Assembly: GCA_036563245.1 (NCBI GenBank)
Contig: DATCMU010000053.1
Span: 162,255 to 226,254 of the forward strand
Direction: 5' to 3'
Origin: DATCMU01 sp036563245
Lineage (GTDB): Bacteria > Pseudomonadota > Alphaproteobacteria > Rhizobiales > Devosiaceae
DNA: 64,000 bases
The notes beneath the pieces were generated by a model. That model did no database searches, had not been told where the DNA came from, and saw nothing but the letters and a program-made list of their open reading frames with translations. Positions 18,375 to 25,979 of this stretch are shown here, in pieces; positions within the stretch are counted from its first letter, which is position 1, and each line of letters opens with the position of its first letter. The translations under genes were made by a program, and so were the position numbers.

Positions 18375-19715
18375 ATGAGACGACCAAACGTCATCATTTT
18401 CTTCACCGACCAACAAAGACACGATACCACTGGCGTGCATGGCAACCCCATGGGCCTCACGCCCAACTTTGACCGGCTGGCGCGTTCGGGAACCCACCTG
18501 TGGAATTCGTTCACCTCGCAACCGCTGTGCGGTCCCGCCCGCTCATCAATGCAAACCGGCCAGTTTGCCACCCAGACGGGCTGCTATCGAAACGGCATCC
18601 CCTTGTCCGGGGATGCTGTCACAATGGCGAAGGTGTTCGCCAATGCAGGCTACACAACCGGCTATGTCGGCAAATGGCATTTGGCAAGCAAGGATCCAGT
18701 TCCCGCCTCGGAGCGCGGCGGCTATCAGAAATGGCTTGGGGCCAATCTCCTGGAATTCGTTTCCGACGCCTACGACACCGTGTTGTTCGATGAGGATGAC
18801 CAACGCCGCAAGCTGCCCGGCTATCGCATCGACGCACTTACCGATGCCGCCATCCGATTCTGCGACGAGCATCAGGATGAGCCGTTCTTCCTGTTCACGT
18901 CCTTTCTCGAACCGCACCACCAGAATAGCGTCGACGCCTATCCGGCCCCCGAGGGATATCGGGAAAACTATGCCGACTGCTGGGTTCCCCCCGATCTCGC
19001 GGCCCTGAAAGGCACGGCCGATTTCCATCTTCCGGGTTACTACGGCATGGTGAAACGCCTTGACGAGGCTTTCGGACGCCTCATGGATTCACTGCGCAGC
19101 CTCGGGCTCGAAGATAATACGATCGTCCTTTTCACGTCGGATCACGCATGCCACTTCAAGACGCGCAATGGTGAGTACAAGCGGTCTTGCCATGAAAGCG
19201 CGATCAGGACGCCGGCGATGTTGACTGGGCCCGGATTTTCCGGTGGCGGCCAGGTCCGGGGCCTGTTTTCGATCGTCGACGTCGCGCCTACGCTGATCGA
19301 CGCCGCCGGCCTCGAGATTCCGTCACAGATGGCCGGCAGGTCGGTACTGCCACTTGTACGTGACCCTCGATCCGAGTGGCGCAAGGATATCTTCTTCCAG
19401 ATCAGCGAATCCGAAACTGGCCGGGCGATAAGAACCCATCGCTGGAAATATGGGGTCACTGCGGATCCGGGCACGAAGGGCCCGGGCGCTACGAGCTACC
19501 GGGAATCCTATCTGTACGATCTCGAACATGATCCCTGGGAGCAGGTCAATCTCGCCGGCATGCAGTCCCACAGGCCGGTCGCCGATCATCTCAAGGGTCG
19601 CCTGTTGAGCTGGATATCCGAGATCGAAGACGGCGCCGCTCCGGAAATCATCGACGCCGAGCCGCGCCCCACCGCCGGACAGCGTGTCGTTCGGGACTAC
19701 GAGATCCATCAATAG
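18375..19715 (+). CDS. Type I sulfatase (arylsulfatase/choline-sulfatase-like), cytoplasmic
   Basis: A 446-residue sulfatase of the alkaline phosphatase superfamily. The formylglycine motif is C52-G-P-A-R56, fitting the C-x-P-x-R core, so Cys52 would be oxidised to formylglycine by a maturation enzyme not seen in this window. Metal-binding elements are FTDQQ (10-14) and the FTSDHACH stretch in the C-terminal half. There is no signal peptide, so the enzyme should act in the cytoplasm on imported sulfate esters. It is the last gene of the GH4-transporter B operon and is followed by a strong hairpin terminator. The substrate is unknown; a sulfated sugar is favoured by context over choline sulfate. 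Confidence 0.9.
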   Translation: MRRPNVIIFFTDQQRHDTTGVHGNPMGLTPNFDRLARSGTHLWNSFTSQPLCGPARSSMQTGQFATQTGCYRNGIPLSGDAVTMAKVFANAGYTTGYVGKWHLASKDPVPASERGGYQKWLGANLLEFVSDAYDTVLFDEDDQRRKLPGYRIDALTDAAIRFCDEHQDEPFFLFTSFLEPHHQNSVDAYPAPEGYRENYADCWVPPDLAALKGTADFHLPGYYGMVKRLDEAFGRLMDSLRSLGLEDNTIVLFTSDHACHFKTRNGEYKRSCHESAIRTPAMLTGPGFSGGGQVRGLFSIVDVAPTLIDAAGLEIPSQMAGRSVLPLVRDPRSEWRKDIFFQISESETGRAIRTHRWKYGVTADPGTKGPGATSYRESYLYDLEHDPWEQVNLAGMQSHRPVADHLKGRLLSWISEIEDGAAPEIIDAEPRPTAGQRVVRDYEIHQ

Positions 19716-19760
19716 CGGAAATGCGTTGCCGGGCCGCGACACCCCGGCTGACGCTGCAGG

Positions 19761-19796
19761 AAGGGCACTCGGAGAAATCCGGGTGCCCTTTCTTTC
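19761..19796 (+). terminator. Rho-independent terminator of the GH4-transporter B-sulfatase operon
   Basis: Arms 19761-19773 and 19778-19790 form a 13-bp stem with a single T-G wobble, closed by a GAAA tetraloop and followed by TCTTTC. It lies 45 bases after the sulfatase stop. Confidence 0.75.
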
Positions 19797-19911
19797 AGGC
19801 TGATCCCATCACCTGCATCCGGTCGCTTCCGGTGGATTTGAGGGCGAGGCCAATGCCAGGCCCGGCGCCCGCCCTGCCCGTTCCTGCGGCGACCTAACCT
19901 TTGGTGCAAAA

Positions 19912-19939
19912 AGACCCCCGGGATGGTGCCCGGGGGTCT
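19912..19939 (-). terminator. Rho-independent terminator downstream of the orphan binding-protein gene
   Basis: AGACCCCCGGG (19912-19922) and CCCGGGGGTCT (19929-19939) form a perfect 11-bp stem with a 6-base loop. On the minus strand it is followed by TTTTTG, giving a canonical terminator 32 bases past the stop of the 19972-22035 gene. On the plus strand the T-tract is weak. Confidence 0.8.
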
Positions 19940-19971
19940 CTGTTCATTCTTCGTGCTGAGAAAGCTTTGTT

Positions 19972-22035
19972 TCAGCCCCCGTTCTCTTCGACCGGAACCG
20001 TGTCGGGAGCGAGCTCGGGAACGTCTCCGAGACGATCCTTGGGGATCCATATGCGTTCACGCATCAGGTTGAGTTCGCCAAACTGGAACGCAAGCCCCGG
20101 CGTGCCGGGCACTACATTTTTCAGACGATTGTTGATGGCGATCGCACTCGACGCGGTGATCAGGCCAATCGAATACACATTCTCCGTGAAAACGTGCTGA
20201 AGCTGCGAGAATTCCTTGTAGCGTTGCCCCGCATCCGGCTCGTTCTGGATCTTGCGCGCGAGACCGACGATTTCCTTTTCAAAGGGCAGCAGCTCCTGCG
20301 GATGGTCCGGCGTCCCGCGATGCCAGTCCGGCGATGCGTAGCTCAGCGGAGCGATGGCGCTCAGGCTTGTAATGGGTGCCTGGAATTCGCGCGTCCCGCG
20401 TTCGAGGATGGCGTCCCACTTGCAGGTGTCGCGAACCACCGCGGCGTAGTCGCTCGACGGTCTTGCAACGAGGCGTAGGCCCGCATCGCGCAGGAACGAG
20501 ATCGCCGAATCCGCAAGCGTCACGTCCGTCGTGCGGATCGTGGTGTAGGTCAACCCGAACTCAAGGTTCTTGCCGGCCAGGGCGCCCTCGGTCCAGTTTA
20601 CAATGCCGTCTCCGTCAGTATCCTTGAAACCGAGCTGCGCGAGCAGCGCTTTTGCGGTCGCCAGATCATATGGATAGTAGACAGAAGACTGGGGATCGAT
20701 CAGCCCGCTTTCGGGATGAATTCCTCCTGGGAACGGAGCGGTAAACGGACCACGCACCAGGGACTGCCCCATGGCGACCCTGTCAATGGCCTGCGAGAAG
20801 GCCCGGCGAAACGTCACATTGCGGAAAAGGTCACGCAAGGCCTTGTCCGCCGGCGACTCTATGCCGCAGACTTCCGAGAGGTTGAGGTCAATGCGCCAGT
20901 CGAAGGCCCGCGGCCCCCAGTTCAGGTTGAACTTGGCATTGGGTGCATTGGCGGCCTTGATTGCCTCGCCGTATGAAGAAGGATCCGAGAAGTTGGTATA
21001 GTCGGCGTTGCCGGCAACCGTCTGGATGTCTCGGTCCTGCTTGGTGCTCAAGCGCCATTGCACCTCGTCCATGTATGGCAGCTGGTTGCCGGCCGAATCC
21101 ACCTTGAAATAGTAAGGATTTCGGCGCGCCACTATGAACTGGTCCGGTTCGTACTTCACCGCCGCCCACGGCCCCATCGTCACCCAGGGCAACTTTTCGG
21201 GCTTGAGGGCGTTGGTGTAGCTCTCGTAGGTCGCATCCTTGTTATATTTGGGGTGCAATGGTTTCAGGATATGTGCCGGGCCCGGGCAGAAATTGGGATA
21301 GGCCAGATTGTAGAGTTGAGCGACAGGAAAGGCCGCCTTGAAGGTGAAACGGATCGTGTTGTCGTCCAGTTTCTCCAGCGTTGTGCCCTCGCCAAGGCTG
21401 CCGGACGTCATCTTGGACGCAACTTTCGGATCGAGCACATTGTCGTTCCAGAAGAACATGATGTCGTCGGCGCTAAATGGCTGACCATCCGACCACTTGG
21501 CATTCTTGAGCAGGTGCATGGTCAACTGGTGACCGTCATCAGACCATTCCCAGGAAGTCGCCAGATTGGGCAATGGATCCTGCTTGTCGGCCGTCAGCTC
21601 CCACATGCCGGCGGTATTCAGCAGGCATTCCTGGTGCGTCATGTCCAGGCCGAAATAGCCCTGATGCTGGCCGGCCATCCAGTTCCAGCCCTGGGGTCGT
21701 GCGCCACTTACATGCCTGAACACACCCCCATAGGTTCCAACTCCATCAGGAGTAACGGCCATATTCATCACGATCGGTTCGTCCGGCAGACGATCCTTCA
21801 CTGCGGGCAGCTTTCCCTGCTCGACCAGCTTGGTCACCCATGCAGGCTCGCTGTAGTGATCGAGCGCCTTCACGCTCATCAGCTGATCATAGGGAACCGG
21901 CTTGGCCGCAGTCCCATTGATCGAAGGCGGAACGGGCAGCGGCACTGGGCCCTGCAGTGTGGCGGCGGCTGCACCGCCGGCAATCAGCGCCCCAACGGCG
22001 CTGACCAGAACAAGTCGTGGCAAATTCGAACTCAC
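19972..22035 (-). CDS. Orphan extracellular solute-binding protein family 5, long form
   Basis: A 687-residue binding protein paralogous along its length to the system B protein (shared MSVKALDHYSEP, GWNW-AGQHQG and KPLHPKYN segments). I set the start at GTG 22035, which follows GGAGGG by 4 bases and begins a signal peptide ending near residue 25 (GGAAAA); the open frame extends to 22296 without another convincing start. No permease or ATPase follows: the gene ends at its own terminator. It may deliver a second ligand to the transporter B channel. It is transcribed divergently from the N-sulfatase-like gene, suggesting joint control. Confidence 0.9.
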   Translation of the reverse strand: MSSNLPRLVLVSAVGALIAGGAAAATLQGPVPLPVPPSINGTAAKPVPYDQLMSVKALDHYSEPAWVTKLVEQGKLPAVKDRLPDEPIVMNMAVTPDGVGTYGGVFRHVSGARPQGWNWMAGQHQGYFGLDMTHQECLLNTAGMWELTADKQDPLPNLATSWEWSDDGHQLTMHLLKNAKWSDGQPFSADDIMFFWNDNVLDPKVASKMTSGSLGEGTTLEKLDDNTIRFTFKAAFPVAQLYNLAYPNFCPGPAHILKPLHPKYNKDATYESYTNALKPEKLPWVTMGPWAAVKYEPDQFIVARRNPYYFKVDSAGNQLPYMDEVQWRLSTKQDRDIQTVAGNADYTNFSDPSSYGEAIKAANAPNAKFNLNWGPRAFDWRIDLNLSEVCGIESPADKALRDLFRNVTFRRAFSQAIDRVAMGQSLVRGPFTAPFPGGIHPESGLIDPQSSVYYPYDLATAKALLAQLGFKDTDGDGIVNWTEGALAGKNLEFGLTYTTIRTTDVTLADSAISFLRDAGLRLVARPSSDYAAVVRDTCKWDAILERGTREFQAPITSLSAIAPLSYASPDWHRGTPDHPQELLPFEKEIVGLARKIQNEPDAGQRYKEFSQLQHVFTENVYSIGLITASSAIAINNRLKNVVPGTPGLAFQFGELNLMRERIWIPKDRLGDVPELAPDTVPVEENGG

Positions 22036-22345
22036 GGAACCCTCCCTTGTGATCTCGTCCGACTGCGACCCCAAGCGAAAGGTAGAATTGGCGCACACAA
22101 CAGTCAGGCGCTGCGCGCACGTCCCCCTCTCGGCCCCAGTAATTTCGATAGTAAAACTGTGGCTCGAGCCCGCTCTATCGTGTTTGTGTCTTAAGGCAGG
22201 TACTTTTGTGTCATAGACCCTAGTAAGCAGACATAGCTGCGCCTGATCGCACAAAATTACCTTACAACGCAGGATATTCCGCTGGCCGACCGACACCCGG
22301 AGGGCTCAGACAATTCGGGATTGGACTGTTTGGAGATCTGGCCTC
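22036..22345. promoter_or_regulatory. Divergent intergenic region (310 bp) with a long inverted repeat
   Basis: No gene was recognised here. GGTACTTTTGTG (22199-22210) and CACAAAATTACC (22250-22261) are inverted copies matching at 11 of 12 positions, with centres about 51 bases apart. A second pair, CGATAG and CTATCG, lies at about 22146-22151 and 22174-22179. The spacing of roughly five helical turns suggests cooperative binding by a dimeric regulator serving both divergent genes. The regulator is unassigned; the AraC and IclR proteins of the island are candidates. Confidence 0.4.
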
Positions 22346-23743
22346 ATGCCTCAAAGAAACATCCTGTTGATGATTGCAGACGACCTGGGACGTGATCTGG
22401 GCTATTTCGGCAACAAGGGTGCGGATACGCCCAATCTGGACCGCCTTGCGGCGCGTTCCGTGTCATTCGACAATGCGTTCTGCACCACGGCGTCGTGCTC
22501 TTCGAGCCGCTCGGTGATCTATACCGGCCTGCATAACCATCAGACTGGGCATTACGGGCACGAACACGGCATCAATCATTTTTCGACCTTCGCCGACGTG
22601 CCGACAGTACCCGCCATCTTCAACGATCTTGGCTACCTCACCGCGATCATCGGCAAGGTCCATGTCCGGCCGCCTAGTGTCTACCCCTGGACCACGTGGA
22701 TGGAAGGCGACGGTCGGGACGTTCGCGGCGTGGCGGATCGGGCGGCGAGTGTTTTCGCCAGGTCGAAGGAGACGGGCGAGCCATTCCACCTAACCATCGG
22801 CTTTCAGGACCCGCACCGCGCCCGTGGCCGTTTCAGTTTTGCCAATGAAACCGATTGGCCGGGCGTAAGGACCCGCAAATTCACGCCCGAAGAGGTCGAG
22901 GTTCCTGACTACCTTCCGGATCTGCCCGAAGTCCGGCGGGAACTGGCGGAATATCACCAGGCCGTCAATCGGCTCGACCAGGGTGTGGGAATGGTGCTTG
23001 AGGAACTCGAGAGCGCAGGGCAAGCGGACGACACGCTCGTGCTGTTCATCAGCGACAACGGCGTTCCCTTCCTCAATGCGAAAAGCACATTGTATGCCGC
23101 CGGCTGCCGTCTGCCATTCCTGCTGCATGTGCCCGGCGGCCCACAGGGATTGCGCAACCCAAGCTACGTATCGTTCACTGACATTCTTCCCACTTTCCTG
23201 GATTGGTCGCGCGCCGACGTACCGCCCGGCAAGCGCCAGGGGCGCTCCGTACTTCCGATTCTGGAACAGAGCGAGGTCACGCCCGGATGGTCACATGTCT
23301 TCGGCTCGCACACATTCCACGAAGTCACCAACTACTATCCGGTCAGAGCCCTGCGAACACCAGAGTTCACGTACCTCAAGAACGTCGCCTGGCGACTCGA
23401 CTTTCCGCTCGCATCCGACATCTACGGATCACTGACCTTTGAGGCCGTCCGCAAGACGCCCCCGCACATGATCGGTGAAAGACCGGTGCGCGACTTCTTC
23501 CGTCGCCCGTTCGAGGAACTCTACGCAACGCAATCGGACCCCAATGAGGTCCACAATGTCGCCGGCGAGGAACAGTACGAAAGCGTGCTGCGCCATATGC
23601 GCGAGGAAGTCGAGATCTGGCAGAAGTCCACGGAAGACCCCTGGCTTTTCAAGGACGGCGTCAGTTGGTTGTCGAACCACTATCACGAGGAAAATGGCCT
23701 CGTCCTGCCAGACGCTCACGACGTCCAACTGCCTGGCGAATAG
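22346..23743 (+). CDS. Sulfatase resembling N-sulfoglucosamine sulfohydrolase (heparan N-sulfatase, SGSH-like)
   Basis: A 465-residue sulfatase without a signal peptide. By recall it follows the SGSH pattern throughout: ADDLGRDLGYFGN near the N-terminus, C51-S-S-S-R55 as the formylglycine site, then TGLHNHQTGHYGHEHG, GFQDPHRARG, FISDNGVPF, VFGSHTFHEVTNYYPVRAL and a C-terminal DPNEVHNVAGEE. SGSH enzymes remove sulfate from the 2-amino group of terminal glucosamine. The third motif position is Ser where Pro or Ala is usual. The start follows GGAG by 10 bases. It is monocistronic here and divergent from the orphan binding protein. A related sulfatase acting on another sulfated sugar cannot be excluded. 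Confidence 0.85.
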   Translation: MPQRNILLMIADDLGRDLGYFGNKGADTPNLDRLAARSVSFDNAFCTTASCSSSRSVIYTGLHNHQTGHYGHEHGINHFSTFADVPTVPAIFNDLGYLTAIIGKVHVRPPSVYPWTTWMEGDGRDVRGVADRAASVFARSKETGEPFHLTIGFQDPHRARGRFSFANETDWPGVRTRKFTPEEVEVPDYLPDLPEVRRELAEYHQAVNRLDQGVGMVLEELESAGQADDTLVLFISDNGVPFLNAKSTLYAAGCRLPFLLHVPGGPQGLRNPSYVSFTDILPTFLDWSRADVPPGKRQGRSVLPILEQSEVTPGWSHVFGSHTFHEVTNYYPVRALRTPEFTYLKNVAWRLDFPLASDIYGSLTFEAVRKTPPHMIGERPVRDFFRRPFEELYATQSDPNEVHNVAGEEQYESVLRHMREEVEIWQKSTEDPWLFKDGVSWLSNHYHEENGLVLPDAHDVQLPGE

Positions 23744-24001
23744 GCACGCACAGCATATCGAGCCACCCGGTTTGCGCCATGACGAGTGCGGCATGGCACG
23801 GCCGGTCGCCGCTCGTGGCGCTTTTGGCGTTCTCACGGCCTGTCGAAGGCGCATGCGCGCGCCCTTGCGAGCGCCACTCGCAAGGACCAACCCAATGGGA
23901 AACGCCGCCCTGACCCCAAGATACGGCTCGACCGTGGCCCGCCGCCAGCACTGGCTGGGGCGAGACCACGGTAGTCGTCGAACGGCCGACGAGCCCTAAC
24001 C

Positions 24002-24991
24002 TCAGAGCGCCGTCACGCGCACGGCCACGGGCTCATCGATGGCATGGGGATTGCGCAGCGCAAGGCCGAACTGGGGCACTTCGATCTCGAACACGTCACC
24101 CGGTTCGGACCGAACCCCGTCGGCAAAGGATAGCGTCGCGGTGCCGAACATGTGCACGTGCACATCGCCGGGCTGGCGGAACAGGGAATACTTGAAATGA
24201 TGGTGCTCGAGGTTGGCGATAGTGTGGGACATGTTGTCCTCGCCCGAGAGGAACGGCTTTTCCCAAATCGTCGCGCCAGCGCGAACGATGCGCGAAGTCC
24301 CCCTGATGTCCTTGGGCAGATCGCCGACCAGGATTTCGGGCCCAAAAGATGCCTGACGCAACTTGGAATGCGCCAGATAGAGATAATTGATCCGCTCGGT
24401 CACGTGGTCGGAGAATTCGTTGGAAACCGCAAAGCCGACCCGCAACGGCGTTCCGTCGTCGCCCACGACATAAATGCCCGCAATCTCCGGCTCCTCTCCG
24501 CCATCAAGCGCAAATGACGGGGAGACAAGCGGCTGGCCGGCGGCCACGGCCTCATATCCATTGCCCTTGTAGAACCACTCGGGTTGAACACCGGTCTCTC
24601 CCGGCGCCGGCTTGCCCCCTTCGATGCCCATCCGGAAGATCTTCATGGTGTCTGTTTCCGGCTGGCCGGACTGCTCGGCCTTGTGCATGGCGTCTCGTGT
24701 TGAAGCCGACCCCAGGTGGGTAAGCCCGGTTCCCGTGAGATACATGTGCGCTGCGTCTGGATGCGTGATCGGCAGCAGCATTCGGCCCGCACGGTATAGC
24801 GCTTCGAGGTCAACCTCGTCGCCAAGACCATGCGCGGCGATTATTCCGGCGAGGCTCTGGCCCTTGCGCCCAGCTTCCAGGGCAAGCTCATATACCCCGG
24901 CTGCATTCTCGACCAGGTGCGCAACGCCGCCTGGCTCTCGAGCTGCAACGCGAGCGCGTCCCGCCTCGTCGGCGAATTGGGAAATCAACAT
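24002..24991 (-). CDS. FAH-superfamily protein of the AraD1/GguC type
   Basis: A 329-residue protein matching the AraD1 (GguC) family of the fumarylacetoacetate-hydrolase superfamily, with recognisable THLGSASTRDAMH, GIEGGKPAPGETGVQPEWF and EPEIAGIYVV segments. Relatives such as Caulobacter XylX dehydrate 2-keto-3-deoxy-aldonates, and others hydrolyse 2,4-diketo acids. The likely role is therefore a late step in breaking down the keto-deoxy acid made by the enolase-superfamily dehydratase. It follows the DHDPS-like gene by 39 bases and is the last gene of the operon that starts at 33663. A GAGGAG lies 10 bases before the ATG. The exact reaction is not decided by sequence. Confidence 0.8.
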   Translation of the reverse strand: MLISQFADEAGRARVAAREPGGVAHLVENAAGVYELALEAGRKGQSLAGIIAAHGLGDEVDLEALYRAGRMLLPITHPDAAHMYLTGTGLTHLGSASTRDAMHKAEQSGQPETDTMKIFRMGIEGGKPAPGETGVQPEWFYKGNGYEAVAAGQPLVSPSFALDGGEEPEIAGIYVVGDDGTPLRVGFAVSNEFSDHVTERINYLYLAHSKLRQASFGPEILVGDLPKDIRGTSRIVRAGATIWEKPFLSGEDNMSHTIANLEHHHFKYSLFRQPGDVHVHMFGTATLSFADGVRSEPGDVFEIEVPQFGLALRNPHAIDEPVAVRVTAL

Positions 24992-25030
24992 GTACAGGCA
25001 ACTCCTCAGGTTCGAAAAGGTAGCGGCCCC

Positions 25031-25969
25031 CTAGGCCGCTTCGATGTTGGCGCGCGCCACCCACTGGTGCAGTTCATCGCAAAGGAACTCGAGATGGGCC
25101 CGCACTGCCGGATCAATCGTTTGCGGCCCTGGCAACCTGTTACCACCCGGATCAAAGCCGGTGCGCCGTCCATATGCGTGCTTGCCCAGGATCAACTGGG
25201 CCTCCACGGGCGGACGCTCGCGGATGAACTGCATGAGCGGCAGAATGCCGGAATGCACGCGCAGAGCCTCGGAAAGCCCCGCGCCCCCCGCTTCGGTGGC
25301 GCGGTGGATGGCCACCTGTTCCGCCACGAAATTGGGTGCCGGAATCAGACCATGCGCGCCGTTCTGGCGGAAGAACGGATACTCAACGCCCCAATTGCCG
25401 GTGATGACGCGAAACCGCTCGCTGAATTCGCGGCCGAAACGCGCCACATCCTCGCTGGCGGTCTCCGCCTTGCAGAGGCAAACATTGGGATGCCGATCCT
25501 GCAGGTCGAGCAGTTGTTCGATACTGAGTGTCGTGCCGGCCACGGTTGCATTCTGAACCGCAACCGGCAGGTCCGTCGAGGCGGCCACCTGACCGAGCAT
25601 CTCAAGCCATAGTCCGGGGGCATTGGGCGGCCCGAGCGGCGGCTGAAGGATGATCCAGTCCGCGGCCGCCTTCTCGGCGGCACGCACGAGCGCGACTTGC
25701 CCCTCAACTGTCGCCTCCATCACCGTCACCCCCAGCGTCCCCTTTCCGGCCATGGCCCTTGAGGTGACTTCGATGGCGCGCACCTTCTCATCGAAGGTGA
25801 GACGGTAGAACTGGGTAACGAACCCGAAAAGCACGACCCCATCGGCGTCGTTTTCCCGGCAATGGGCCACCTGCTGCTCGAACCCGTCGAGACGCAAGCC
25901 GCCATCGCGATCAAAAAAGCTGTAGAGGACGGGCATTATCCCGCCAATGCCTTGTGCCTGGTTCAACAT
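25031..25969 (-). CDS. DHDPS/N-acetylneuraminate lyase family aldolase or dehydratase
   Basis: A 312-residue class I aldolase-fold protein. Lys167 (CLCKAET) fits the Schiff-base lysine of the family. The usual Tyr of the YNxP motif is replaced: LPVAVQNATV places Gln139 there, as in some members that dehydrate rather than cleave keto-deoxy acids. The ATG at 25969 overlaps the end of the ATPase gene (stop at 25980) by no bases but only a 10-base gap; an upstream frame would run into it. Together with the FAH/AraD1 protein it probably processes a 2-keto-3-deoxy-aldonate. An alternative is a decarboxylase/aldolase for a different keto acid. Confidence 0.82.
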   Translation of the reverse strand: MLNQAQGIGGIMPVLYSFFDRDGGLRLDGFEQQVAHCRENDADGVVLFGFVTQFYRLTFDEKVRAIEVTSRAMAGKGTLGVTVMEATVEGQVALVRAAEKAAADWIILQPPLGPPNAPGLWLEMLGQVAASTDLPVAVQNATVAGTTLSIEQLLDLQDRHPNVCLCKAETASEDVARFGREFSERFRVITGNWGVEYPFFRQNGAHGLIPAPNFVAEQVAIHRATEAGGAGLSEALRVHSGILPLMQFIRERPPVEAQLILGKHAYGRRTGFDPGGNRLPGPQTIDPAVRAHLEFLCDELHQWVARANIEAA

Positions 25970-25979
25970 TTCACTCTGC

